Of a stretch of 64,000 bases of DNA, positions 52,175-62,990 are shown piece by piece. The position numbers were made by a program, and so were the translations under genes. The notes under the pieces are model-generated. The model had not been told where the DNA came from and did not search any database. It was given only the letters and a program-made list of their open reading frames with translations. The DNA comes from Atriophallophorus winterbourni. Its lineage: Eukaryota > Platyhelminthes > Trematoda > Plagiorchiida > Microphallidae. The DNA is taken from the NCBI GenBank assembly GCA_013407085.1, contig JACCGJ010000701.1:62001-126000 (forward strand). Direction: 5' to 3'. The first letter of the stretch is position 1. Each line of letters begins with the position of its first letter.

Positions 52175-52829
52175 TTATTTTGGAAATACAAAGTGTAAAC
52201 AAAAGGCAATACTAATACCTGCCCCGACTTTGAAAATGTTACTAGTAAGGGTTTTTAACTGCCCATGCCACGTGACGGTTTGGCCACCGCGAGATTTACG
52301 CCAATCAGGATGTGGCGTTGCAAAAAGAATACGTTTCGGAAGTCGGTCGTCCGGTATCCGTAAAACGTGACCCAACCAGCATAACATATGCAGGTTGATC
52401 TGCTTCTCTATTTCAAAATTACTACCGAACAACTTATTTCGGGGAGCATCGGTGCGTAGGCGATTGTAACAGCTAACTCCTAAAATGTTGCGGGGACATC
52501 GGTTGTCAAATACTTGAAGACGCTGAATGTGTTCTTTACGTAAGGTCCACGTTTCGCACCCATACAGTAACACAGTCGATTTATTGACTCTACCCTTGAG
52601 TAACAGAGAAATCCTTTCTGACGCCAGAGGTGAACTAGGCTGCGGAATGCTATGGTCGATTTCGAAATGCGTGCCGAGACCTCGTCATCTAACAATGAAG
52701 AATTATTGATACAAATACCGAGATACGTAAAACGATCTACAATTTCAAGCGCCTGGTTGTCAAGTAATAAAGTGCTATTTGATAATTCGATGCCCCGCAG
52801 CAGAGCATTGAACTTCGAGGGTGCAAAAC
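52175..52829 (-). mobile_element. RTE-like LINE, 3' part (split by the gypsy element)
   Basis: Frames 52,480-52,829 and 52,175-52,573 give APSKFNALLRG, VDRFTYLGICIN, LLYGCETWTLRKEHIQRLQV and LHMLCWLGHVLRIPDDRLPK. The first frame continues without a shift from 56,726 when the gypsy insertion and one target repeat are ignored. A separate frameshift at about 52,530 shows that the LINE itself was also decaying. Confidence 0.85.
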
Positions 52830-52985
52830 TGTAGTGATTCATTAACTCACCTTTTTCTCGTATATATATCTCACGTCTCTCCTTTTCTGTTACAGCTCCT
52901 GTATTCCAGTTTTAGAAGATTAAAGCCTATTCTACGGCCTTTGTCTCTTAATATCTCTGAACGTTTGAAATCATATAACACAACA
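52830..52985 (+). repeat. 5' LTR, 156 bp
   Basis: Starts tgtagtgattcattaactca and ends tataacacaaca. Contains a tatatata stretch at about 52,860-52,867, a possible promoter. Confidence 0.95.
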
Positions 52986-52997
52986 ATTTAATCTTCT

Positions 52998-55900
52998 ATG
53001 GACAAGGCACTTCGCCCAGATCGCTTTGACGCGGACCCCAATTCTTCAGATGCAGGTAAACGGTGGAAACACTGGCATTTCAATTTTACAAACTATTTGG
53101 AATCTCTTAAAGCAAAGAACGAAGACAAATATCAAATACTAGCTAATCTCATTGCAGCAGATGTGTTTGAGCATGTCTCCGAATGTGAAAACTACGACAC
53201 AGCGATCAGTGTTCTTAATGCGCTTTATGTGAAACCCAAGAATGTTGTTTACGCGAGACACCTACTTTGTACATGCAAGCAGGATGTCGGAGAATCGATT
53301 GACCAATATTCACAGAAACTAAAGAGACTTGCCAAAGATTGTGCATTTAAAACGGTCACAGCTGATGAGTATCGTGATGAAACAATTCGTGATTCATTTA
53401 TCCGTGGACTATTATCAAACAATATTCGTCAGCGGTTATTGGAACATGATTCTTTGAGCCTTGATCGTGCTTATACACATGCTCGAACCCTCGAGTCCGC
53501 GGAATCTCAATCTATGTCTTACGTTCATTCATACGTACCCACCAATGAGAGTTGTGCGGTACAGCCAAACCCAACGCATTCACTTGATCCAACGGTCACT
53601 CACAATTTAGCAGCTACCACACCGAAATGCTTTTTCTGTGGCTATAATAAACATCCTAGACACAAGTGTCCCGCAAAGGATGCCACATGCAAAAATTGTA
53701 ACAAAGTTGGTCATTTTCAACGTGTGTGTAAATCGGCTCCCGTAACGAAACACGTTGCTTCTATCCAATCTGACAGTTATTCACAGCCCTTAATGGCTTC
53801 TATGCCCACATCCCTTTCACGTACTGTGATCAAAGTCTCAGTAAACGGTCTCCCCCTCAATGCTCTTATTGACACCGGTAGCTCAGAGAGTTATGTTGCT
53901 TCCGAAATTGCTTTTTCGAACCATTGGACTGTGTATCCATCGACGACACAAATAACCATGGCGTCCACAAATCTGTCCAGCCAGACGTCAGGACATTGTT
54001 TTGTAAAAATTAAATATCTCAATATTTCTTACGATCATGTCAAACTATCGACCCTTTCTAAACTGTGCTCGGATGTTATCCTCGGCCATGATTTCTTGAT
54101 GCAACACAAAGACGTGAGTATAGCATTCGGCGGACCGAAACCTACGCTTTGTCTCTGTTCTCTAAAACCCGCTCGAGTCGAAGTACCAACCCTGTTCGGT
54201 GCACTTTCATCTGATTGCCATCCCATCGCCACTAAATCTAGACGCTTCTCACCGCCTGATCAACGATTCATCCAAAATGAAATTCGAAGTTTACTCGAGG
54301 ATAAGATAATAGAAACTTCTTCATCTCCTTGGAGAGCCCAGGTATTGGTAACATCGAGTGAAAATCACAAGCGCAGAATGGTTGTTGACTACAGCCGCAC
54401 CATCAATCGTTTTACACAGCTCGATGCCTATCCTTTACCACGCATTGACGAAATGATAGAAAAGATTGCTGGTTACAAAATTTTCACCACTTTAGATCTC
54501 AAAAGTGCTTATCATCAGATGCCAATTCGTGACGAAGAAAAACAATATACGGCTTTTGAGGCTTGCGGCAACCTATATCAATTTTGTCGTATCCCTTTCG
54601 GGGTTACTAATGGTGTTGCCTGTTTTCAGCGGATCATTGACAAAATCATAAGCAATGCACACCTGGATGATGTTTTTGCCTACGTAGACAATGTGACCAT
54701 TTGCGGTCGAAATAAGGAGCAGCATGATGAAAATTACTCACAGTTCTTAAAAGCTGCTAAAGAACATGGACTTACGTTTAATGAAAGTAAATCTATTCTG
54801 GCTGAAGATACTATTACCCTTTTGGGTTATCAAGTATCCAAAGGAGTGATCAAACCAGACCCGGAACGGTTTCGCGCTTTACGAGACCTTCCACCCCCCT
54901 GCGACAATAAATCACATCAAAGAGTGATCGGCATGTTTGCTTACTACTCACATTGGATTTCGCGATTTTCCGACAAAATCTCTCCATTGGTACATAATTC
55001 AACTTTCCCGCTCCCACCTCATGTGTTACAAGCATTCAACGGTCTCAAAGCGGAACTTGAAAATGCTGCTGTTGTATCAATTGACCCCAAAACACCGTTG
55101 ACAGTGGAGACAGATGCATCTGACATTGCTATAGCTGCAACCTTAAATCAAGAAGGGAGGCCTGTCGCCTTCTTTTCTAGGACATTATCGCCTTCTGAAA
55201 AAAATCATTCATCAGTCGAAAAAGAAGCTTACGCTATCGTCGAATCTTGCCGTAAGTGGAGACATTACCTCATTGGAGTTCACTTCAAACTTATAACAGA
55301 TCAACGCTCTGTGGCATTTATGTTTGATGAAAAGCATAAAAGCAAGGTTAAAAATGATAAAATTTTACGTTGGCGCTTAGAATTATCGGAATTTCGTTAC
55401 GATATTGTGTATCGGCCTGGTAGGGACAACCAGGCGGCTGACACTTTGTCAAGAGCTACGTGCGCCTCAACACAGTCCTCGGATCTGAAATCACTCCATG
55501 ATGCCTTGTGCCACCCAGGTGTTACACGTATGTTACATTATGTCCGATCAAAAAACTTGCCGTTTTCCACTCAAGAAGTAAAACAAATGACTTCCGGATG
55601 TAGCGTGTGTGCGGAAGTTAAACCAAAATTCCATAAACCTGATGCTGCTCATCTCATCAAAGCTACGCAACCATTTGAGAGATTGAGCATAGACTTCAAA
55701 GGACCTATTCCTTCGAAAACTCGAAATACATTCATTCTGACTATAGTAGACGAGTATTCACGATTTCCATTTGCCTACCCATGTCCCGATACTTCCTCTG
55801 CCACTGTACTGAACTGTCTCTATCAACTCTTTTCTCTATTCGGATTTCCCGCGTATGTTCACTCGGATCGTGGTTCTGCTTTCATGTCCAATGAAATCAA

Positions 55901-56528
55901 GTCGTTCTTACACAATCGCGGTGTTGCAACTAGCAGAACAACTCCGTATAACCCCCAAGGTAATGGCCAAGTGGAACGTCTTAACTCCACTCTTTGGAAA
56001 GCCATAAACTTAACCCTAAAATCCAAGCATTTGTCCCTAGACAGCTGGGAATTCGTACTTCTCGAGGCGTTGCACTCTGTCCGTTCGTTGTTATGTACTG
56101 CTACAAACGTAACTCCTCACGAACGTTTTATGAGTTTCAATCGAAGAGCCGCAACAGGAACGTCCATTCCCAGTTGGCTTTCACCAGGAACTACCGTTCT
56201 TTTAAAAAAGTTTGCTCGTCCTTCAAAGTACAGTCCTTCAGTTGATGAAGTAGAAGTTTTGGAATGTAATCCACGGTATGCACATGTGCGCCTCCGTAAT
56301 GGCAAAGAACAAACTGTCTCTTTGCGACATTTGGCCCCACGTGGTGATGAACAATCAAATGAAATGCAGACTGACTTTGTCTCTCACAATGACAATACCG
56401 ACGAAGATGACCATTCAACGATTTCTCACGAGGATGAATCTAACGTTGGCACTCCTTCAACATACGAACTTTTAAAAGAGAACCAACAGAGACTTCATCC
56501 ATATTCCCTTCGAAATCGAGAGGCATAG
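52998..56528 (+). CDS. gag-pol polyprotein of the gypsy element
   Basis: 1176 aa in one frame. Capsid-like Gag (residues 1-180). Two CCHC zinc knuckles (CFFCGYNKHPRHKC at 211; CKNCNKVGHFQRVC at 231). Aspartic protease (DTGSS at 292). Reverse transcriptase (TTLDLKSAYHQMPI at about 497; catalytic box YVDN at 562, where YVDD/YIDD is usual). RNase H (TDASD at about 705). Integrase with HHCC and D899, D957, E993 (D-35-E), followed by a short acidic tail. Fused gag-pol without frameshift is known in CsRn1/Kabuki-type elements. The start is the first ATG, 12 bases after the LTR. All catalytic residues of protease, RNase H and integrase are present. Confidence 0.95.
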   Translation: MDKALRPDRFDADPNSSDAGKRWKHWHFNFTNYLESLKAKNEDKYQILANLIAADVFEHVSECENYDTAISVLNALYVKPKNVVYARHLLCTCKQDVGESIDQYSQKLKRLAKDCAFKTVTADEYRDETIRDSFIRGLLSNNIRQRLLEHDSLSLDRAYTHARTLESAESQSMSYVHSYVPTNESCAVQPNPTHSLDPTVTHNLAATTPKCFFCGYNKHPRHKCPAKDATCKNCNKVGHFQRVCKSAPVTKHVASIQSDSYSQPLMASMPTSLSRTVIKVSVNGLPLNALIDTGSSESYVASEIAFSNHWTVYPSTTQITMASTNLSSQTSGHCFVKIKYLNISYDHVKLSTLSKLCSDVILGHDFLMQHKDVSIAFGGPKPTLCLCSLKPARVEVPTLFGALSSDCHPIATKSRRFSPPDQRFIQNEIRSLLEDKIIETSSSPWRAQVLVTSSENHKRRMVVDYSRTINRFTQLDAYPLPRIDEMIEKIAGYKIFTTLDLKSAYHQMPIRDEEKQYTAFEACGNLYQFCRIPFGVTNGVACFQRIIDKIISNAHLDDVFAYVDNVTICGRNKEQHDENYSQFLKAAKEHGLTFNESKSILAEDTITLLGYQVSKGVIKPDPERFRALRDLPPPCDNKSHQRVIGMFAYYSHWISRFSDKISPLVHNSTFPLPPHVLQAFNGLKAELENAAVVSIDPKTPLTVETDASDIAIAATLNQEGRPVAFFSRTLSPSEKNHSSVEKEAYAIVESCRKWRHYLIGVHFKLITDQRSVAFMFDEKHKSKVKNDKILRWRLELSEFRYDIVYRPGRDNQAADTLSRATCASTQSSDLKSLHDALCHPGVTRMLHYVRSKNLPFSTQEVKQMTSGCSVCAEVKPKFHKPDAAHLIKATQPFERLSIDFKGPIPSKTRNTFILTIVDEYSRFPFAYPCPDTSSATVLNCLYQLFSLFGFPAYVHSDRGSAFMSNEIKSFLHNRGVATSRTTPYNPQGNGQVERLNSTLWKAINLTLKSKHLSLDSWEFVLLEALHSVRSLLCTATNVTPHERFMSFNRRAATGTSIPSWLSPGTTVLLKKFARPSKYSPSVDEVEVLECNPRYAHVRLRNGKEQTVSLRHLAPRGDEQSNEMQTDFVSHNDNTDEDDHSTISHEDESNVGTPSTYELLKENQQRLHPYSLRNREA

Positions 56529-56554
56529 TGTTCAGCAACATGTTCATTTTGCAG

Positions 56555-56564
56555 CGAGGAAGAA
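56555..56564 (+). other. Polypurine tract before the 3' LTR
   Basis: gaggaagaa, immediately upstream of the 3' LTR, is the expected plus-strand primer site. No clear tRNA-type primer-binding site (usually starting tgg) was found after the 5' LTR. Confidence 0.6.
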
Positions 56565-56720
56565 TGTAGTGATTCATTAACTCACCTTTTTCTCGTATAT
56601 ATATCTCACGTCTCTCCTTTTCTGTTACAGCTCCTGTATTCCAGTTTTAGAAGATTAAAGCCTATTCTACGGCCTTTGTCTCTTAATATCTCTGAACGTT
56701 TGAAACCATATAACACAACA
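56565..56720 (+). repeat. 3' LTR, 156 bp
   Basis: Identical to the 5' LTR except for a C in place of T (tgaaaccat against tgaaatcat) near the end. Confidence 0.95.
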
Positions 56721-56725
56721 AAAAC

Positions 56726-58150
56726 GCATTCCGAATGCGGGGACAATACTAGCTAGCTTGTTCAGTATCGCATGTGCATCGATGTACGAGTCGAAGATCT
56801 GAACTATATAATCAGCATAGTCCATGTCAAGAAGCTTGCCGCCCGGCATTATGTGAACTCCGAAAGCTGGGGCTCCTTCGTTCCATAATTCCATGATGTC
56901 ATCAATTACAAAATTGAACAAAAATGGAGAAATCGGACATCCTTGTCGGATGCCATTTGTTGTGTGGAATTTAGGTGAGAGTTCGTTGTAAACCCTAACG
57001 CACCCGGATGCATGAGCATAAAGTACACGTAGTACGTTGACATACTTTTGCGGAACGCTTTGCACAGCAAGGTATTAAACAGGACATTTCGGTAGACTGA
57101 ATAGAATGCTCATTCTAAGTTTAAGAAAATGGCTATTATCGACTGTCGATAAGTATGCCGCAGTTCTAAGATCCGTCGAAGAGTAAAAATGTGTTCGTCA
57201 GAGCCTCTGCCAAGCCAATGCCAGCTTGCTGCTCTCGGATCTGTGATTCCCTATGCGAAGTTAAACTTGGAAGACATACGGACGCTAATAATCTCGTAAT
57301 GATGGGAGTGAGACTTATCCCACGGTGATTAGAGCATGAACTTCGCACACCTTTTTAAATATAGGTATGATAACTGATTCTTTTCAACTCTGAGTGACGG
57401 ATTCTGACAACCACACTTCACGGAGGAGATCGCCTAATGTGCTGATTAGGACTTGGCCACCTTCTTTGAACAAAACAGGCGGTATGTCATCGGGGCCAGC
57501 AGCTTTGAATCGTTTCATGGATTTGATACATGCTTTAGTTTCTACATCATTAAGGGATCTACGCTAACAGACCAAGGATCACACTGCTTCAAATGAGGGA
57601 ATGATTCTGTTGAAGGGGACCAGCTGAATTGTTCTTCAAAATGTTCGGCCCAGCGTGATAGGCAGCGATTCTTATTAGTGATGTGAGTAACGTCTATTTC
57701 AGCGATAGTATCACTCACTCCTTTTTTCGTAGGCCCGCATTATTTGCTATTTCCATTTTTCGACCTTAGTTAGCCACCACTTTTCTCTATCTAGTTTTAA
57801 GCTCCGTTTAAGTTAATTCCTCAAGCGTCTACGCTCTGTATTGTGTCCAGGACCATGAGGTATTTGGCGTCGCTGGTGAAGAATTTCTATAGAGAGCTGT
57901 GAAATCCAGTGGGACTTTGGGGTTGATTGTGTAGTCTCACAGGTTGATATTGCGGTGACTCGCATAATCCCTGCTATTTTGTTCCACATTTCATCGGCAG
58001 TTGCACACAGAGCAACTGGGAGTGAGTTACTCAAGGTGGTCCCATAAATTTATTGAAATGCAGTGATAGAATTTTTCGATCGCAATGCGTTCCCAATCGA
58101 AGGCTTTGTAACGGAGAACTTTAACGAGAACCTACATCGCACAAGAGCAT
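56726..58150 (-). mobile_element. RTE-like LINE, 5' part (split by the gypsy element)
   Basis: Decayed RT pieces: 56,726-57,065 (NGIRQGCPISPFLFNFVIDD; the catalytic YADD is YADY), 57,166-57,348 (SNHRGISLTPIITRLL, EQQAG), 57,813-58,034 (linker). Several stops and shifts. No endonuclease seen, so it is 5'-truncated at about 58.15 kb. Confidence 0.8.
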
Positions 58151-58194
58151 GATCTAAATTGATGCAGGTATATCAAAAGGAGCGGTAATCCTCA

Positions 58195-58445
58195 ATGCGA
58201 CCTCTATAGCGAACAGAACTTTGTGCTGTGCGGCTAACACCGTGCTAAATTGATTATCCAGAGGTAGTGAGCTGCATGCTGAAACGCGCTGGAGTCTCAC
58301 TACCATTTCCTGTTATATTTCCCTCCTTATATCTGTCTAGGCCTGGGCAACCTGACAGAATCTTCGCCCACGTGCAGTCTCTGACTGTGCGGCACTTTGC
58401 CTGGATCAGGCTTGTACTCTCATACCATACCATACCATACCTCCA
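58195..58445 (+). repeat. SINE-like repeat B, best full-length copy
   Basis: Runs from gctgtgcggctaacaccgtg through gagctgcatgctgaaacg, ctggagtctcactaccattt, tctaggcctgggcaacctga and ggcactttgcctggatcagg to a catac pentamer tail (cataccataccataccatac). About 240 bp. Pol III boxes are not convincing, so SINE status is inferred from size, tail and copy number. Confidence 0.8.
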
Positions 58446-58567
58446 GCGAGCACTTATGGAAATATGGTCGATTTTGGCCGAAGGTTGGCTTCCATCCGGC
58501 GAGCGCCATGTGGCGCATTGACTTACTTACTTAATTTTACTTTTGTGCGGCTGGCTCCACGAGTGGA

Positions 58568-59557
58568 TTAGCCGGCTTCATTGATGTCTCGGATCGCACC
58601 AGCCCACGCACGTCGATCGGAGGCGAGATCGTTGCAGATCGTGATCCAGTCTCGTTCCCACCTGCGAACTCCGTAGACGGTACGCAGACCCAGGGTGTCT
58701 ACATCCTCTTTCACAGTTGACAGCCAGGTTTTCACTTGACCACCTTGCCGCCGACGCCAGGTGCGAACGGGTTTGGGGTCGAGGACGAGTTTTGGAAGTG
58801 CTGTGTCTGTCTTTCGGAGGACGTGGCCAAACCATTGCAGCCTTCGCCGTTGTATGTGAGCGGAAAGTGGAGATAGTCCGCTGCAACGCTCTCGTACGGC
58901 TGCGTTAGATACTCGGTCAGTATATCGGATGCCCAAGATTACCCTAAGGCACCAATGGTCGAACACTTCTAATGTGCGTACATCCTGTGACCTTAAAGGC
59001 CATGTCTCGCATCCATAAAGCAGTACAGGGCGGATCGCTGCTTGATAAACACGCGTCTTAGTTTTTAGGCTGATCCCGGGCTTGCGCCAAAGGGTGCCTT
59101 TCAACTGCAAAAACGCATTACGAGCACGATCGACCCTTAACTTCACTTCATCTTTCGCCTGACCATTGGGCAATATACTTGAGCCGAGGTATTTAAAGAC
59201 TGGAACGTATTCGATCGGACAACCCTGGACGCGAAGTGGCTGGATGCCTGGTGTGTCGGAATAAAAAAATGCCTTGGTCTTAGCCGCGTTTATCTCAAGA
59301 CCGACTTTCGCGGCAGTGGCACTAATGCGGTCTAAAACGCTTTGCAGCATTTCGGTATTGTCGCCCAGAACGACTATATCGTCAGCGTAGTCAAGGTCGG
59401 AAATCCATAGATCCGTTGAAATTTGCACCCCTTGATACCCTGTTAACGCCTGGTTCATTATCCAGTCTACGACATAGTTAAACAACCGGCGATAACGGGC
59501 AACCTTGCCTGACTCCTGTGTGCAAGTTAAATTCACGCGATTCTTCACCGTAGACAC
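58568..59557 (-). pseudogene. LINE RT C-terminal half, after a frameshift
   Basis: LFNYVVDWIMNQAL, the catalytic SDLDYADDIVVLGD, LLYGCETWPLRSQDVRTLEV and RRRLQWFGHVLRKTDTALPK, ending RDINEAG. The real frame begins at about 59,490, where one extra G (or a loss of two bases) separates it from the N-terminal half. The track's earlier start is an artefact of that shift. Confidence 0.85.
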
Positions 59558-61619
59558 GAACCCGTGCCCTTGTAGAGCTGTAATAGGCTCTGATTAGGTT
59601 GACGAGCTTTAATGGAACCCCATCCGCTAGCATGATGTCCCATAAACAACCACGGTCTACGGAGTCGAAGGCTGCGCGGAAGTCAATAAAGCAAGCTATC
59701 GTTTGCTGTTGATACCGTGCACGGTGCTCGAGGATCCTGCGCAAAGTAAATATTTGATCTACGCAACCCATCCCAGGGCGAAATCCACCTTGGTTAACTC
59801 TGGTGCGCAGATTTCTTTCGGCGGAGAACCGATTAAGCAGGAGCGTTGCAAACACTTTAGCAGCGGTGTCGATTAGACTTATTCCGCGGTAATTGGAGCA
59901 CACAGATTTATCTCCACGTTTCGGCAGTGGTAGAATGATAGACATCCCCCAGTCTGATGGGAAAACTTCCGTCTCCCAGATCGAACAAAACAGCCGATGT
60001 AGCGGAGATAATAATACGTCGGCACAGGCTTTAATAAGTTCAACGGAAATTCCGTCCTCACCTGGCGATTTACCATTCTGCATTCGTCGTAAAACACTTG
60101 ATATCTCGTATTCTGATGGTGCCTCGCAGTTGACCGGGTATTCACAGCTATTTATCGGGGAAGTGAATACTGCATTGATAGATGACGGGCGGTTCAGTAG
60201 CTGACTGAAGTGCTCAACCCACCTATCTATCTTTTGATGAAGGTCAAATATCATCTGTCCTGACGAATCTCGAAGGTTCGTACAAAAACCACAGCTTCCA
60301 GATGCTCTGCGAATCAGGCGAAACAGTCGTCCAAAGTCTCCTATACTTGCTGCGGCTTCCATTTCGGATGCGGTTTCTGCCCAATATAGCTGACGATCCT
60401 TGCGGGCTGATCGTGTAGCAGCTCTCCTAAGGAGGCGGTAATCAGATGCACCATGCATTCGGGCGTCTCTTGCCCGGGCAGAGAGCTCGATGGTGTTCTG
60501 AGAAATCCAATCTCGTCGGCGACGAGAGGCCGTGCCTAGGGTTTTTAGTGCTGCAGTCTGAGTAGCGGTCTTCAGTCTGGACCACTGTTGTTCGACTGAT
60601 GCATCACTCCCATCCAACCGCTCAGCGATATCGTCAATGAGCTTCTTACGTTGGGTCGGGTTTCCTAAGGCTTCCAAGTTTAAGCGCTTCCTAGGAGTTT
60701 TCCTTTGGCGGTTTAGCAGGCGAAGTCGGAGCTTTGCGCGAACAAGTGTGTGATCGGTGCCTGCTGCGTTCCCTGTTTCGGCTCCACGATAGGACCTACA
60801 GTCAAGCACCGAAGACATCCAACGTGCGCGGATTAGAACATAATCGATCTGGTTCGCCGTTCTACCATCGTTCGAGTACCATGTAACCAAGTGTTTTTTA
60901 GGGTGCTGGAATTTAGTGTTACAGACGCATAGGTGATTGTAGGCCGCAAACTCGATCAGTCGATCGCCATTCGCGCAGCGCTGCCCTAGGCCAAATTTTC
61001 CCAGGATTCGGTTTGTTGCGGAATCTGCTGATCCTGTACGAGCGTTCCAGTCACCAGCCACAACCAGTACGTCGTTTCCAGCAACTCTATCGACTACGGA
61101 TTGAAGTTGGTTATAAAAATCGTCTTTTGTAGTTTGGTCGGCTGATAGGGTTGGGGCATACACCGAAACGACTGTTATATTCAAAGGGTGACCCCTCAGC
61201 CGGACCACCGCAATTCTCGGGGATACAGGCATCCATGACATGAGTGCTTGTTTAGCATGGTCGCTGAGCGCTATCGCTACTCCATGCTGACCAGATCCAT
61301 CCTCGGGCCCACTATAAAAAAGCCAATAATTACGATCGACTCCGGGGACCTTGATCGATTTGGATCCGTGTCCGGGAAGGCGGACCTCGGAAAGACAAGC
61401 AACATCTACTTGGTAGTCCAATAAAGAGCGCATCGTGATTGCTTGACTACCAACGTCACGCAGTGTCCGTACGTTCCAACATCCCAAATAAAAGACCTTA
61501 CGGATATTTATGGCCCCAGCTAGCTTACTTTTCACCCTAGCCGCTGGGAGAGCCAAGGGCGCGTCGCGTCTCGGGAACGCCGTAGCAGAGAGCTGAGATA
61601 TACGTTGAGACATCGTCAT
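59478..61619 (-). pseudogene. LINE endonuclease and N-terminal RT
   Basis: 713 codons, open. APE-type endonuclease at residues about 40-300 (CLSEVRLPG, VVAGDWNARTG, NQIDYVLIRARW, GTDHTLVRAKL), a linker, and RT at about 480-713 (NYRGISLIDTAAKVFATLLL, GGFRPGMGCVDQIFTLRRIL, FIDFRAAFDSVDRGCLWDIM, GVRQGCPLSP). All endonuclease residues look intact. It stops one codon past the shift point. Confidence 0.9.
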
Positions 61620-62129
61620 GAAGTTTCTTGGGGATAGTGTACAAGTGATGTCCCCAGCACCACTCGGTGTTTGTTCGAGTACACCTCTCTAGCCTTTGCA
61701 CAGCCAAGTGCAACCTACAAGGCAGCAGGGAGCTGGCAGATAAACGCGCTGTGCGCCAGTTATCTACCTACGGGGCTTCTCTCCGGATTTTTCCTCGGGG
61801 TTTTCTCCCGAAGCCTTTCCCGCAATCGGGTAACCCACAAGGCAATGGGGGTTTGGAGTCAGGGTTTTCCTTCCCCTAGATGGATTGCCAGTAGCTGACG
61901 AGCTCCATCTGCCCGGAGCTAACTGGTTTTATGGCGCCAGTCACCCGCCTTCGCCCCTTCTCCTGTCAGTAAGAGCAGTTCCGCCGGGCTTGTGAAAGCC
62001 ACTCGTGCAGGCCAGGAGTTGGACTTGGTTGTCAGAGGCTATTTGAGACGCACGCCACGTGGGAGCATTTTATAGATAGTAGGTGGCTCATTCCTACTAC
62101 CACCCCCGGCTGTGACAACCTTTGGAACC

Positions 62130-62990
62130 TGTGGCGCATTGAGATCTTTTATGGCGAAAGGAAGTGCTGCTAATGAATAATCGAGATTGTGCACAGAATT
62201 GTATAAACCGTACACCATTATCTGTGCGTTGGCCTTGAAGACCAAACATGCCACATAATTGTGATTCAGATGTATCTAAGCGACATGGTCTGGCATTCAT
62301 ATCTCCGCTAAGACAACAATATCGGAGCTTTTTGCACGTCGCAAAAGAGCATAATGATCGTCGTAGAAGGCGTTTTTTCGTCGTCGGAATTGGTGCTAGC
62401 CGAGGCGTAAGTTTCTACAACAAACAAGCAATAAACAGACAAGATTTTGAGTTTGGTCTAATATTAGTGGCTAGTCTAACTGCGCACATCCTGCTATTGC
62501 AAGGAATCCAATCGATTAGACAGGATTCGGCACGTGAATTCAGCACTATACCAACACCCATCTGTCCTAAAATGGCAACTACAGAATCTCCGGAGCAGCG
62601 CAAAAAGTAGCGAGTTGAAAGGTTTGGTGCAGTGAGTTCAGTAATTATAGACGGATCATATAAGCGTGTTTCCGATAGAAAGACTATCTAAGGTAAGAGC
62701 CTATGCAGCTTACATCCCTATTTGTTTGAGATTTCTGACATTCATGGCTCCGATGCGAGCAGAGGTCCGTGTTTTCAAACAGTGATCAGTAAATTCGCGA
62801 ATAGAAACTGTTTCCACGTGTTCGGCGCGGTCTTTTCTAAAGCTGGGATTGACAGACGAAGGGTTGTTAGGAGTGGATGGGGGAGGGGAAGGGTCAGAAT
62901 CAGTTTGAAGAGTAGGGTCGCTAACAAAAAAGCTGGTGTCAACCTGTAAACATTTTACAACCACCGATAGGCCGTGAAGTTGTAAGGACA
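62130..62990 (-). pseudogene. Endonuclease fragment of another LINE
   Basis: ARIGAMNVRNLKQIG (start of an APE domain) at about 62,720 and GVGIVLNSRAESCLIDWIPC with MCAVRL at about 62,470-62,560. Upstream on its strand is a Pro/Ser-rich N-terminus. Family differs from its neighbour at 58.5-62.1 kb. Confidence 0.65.

Larger units (their letters stand above)
52830..56720 (+). mobile_element. Intact Ty3/gypsy LTR retrotransposon, CsRn1-like
   Basis: 3891 bp with 156-bp LTRs (TG...CA) differing at one base, and a 5-bp direct repeat aaaac on each side (52,825-52,829; 56,721-56,725). One uninterrupted gag-pol frame. The near-identical LTRs and intact frame mean a recent, possibly still competent insertion. 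The LTRs are very short for the superfamily, and only 12 bases separate the 5' LTR from the ATG. Confidence 0.95.
58524..62118 (-). mobile_element. RTE-like LINE, nearly full length
   Basis: About 3.6 kb on the - strand: a 0.5-kb leader (62,118 to 61,620), endonuclease and RT (61,619 to 58,568) and an aagtaagtaagt-type tail at 58,524-58,535. The coding part is broken by one frameshift in the RT. It is the recognisable parent of the G elements. Confidence 0.85.

Noticed and set aside
61667..61898. Plus frames just beyond the LINE start
   Set aside because: Same antisense-leader sequence as above; no domain.
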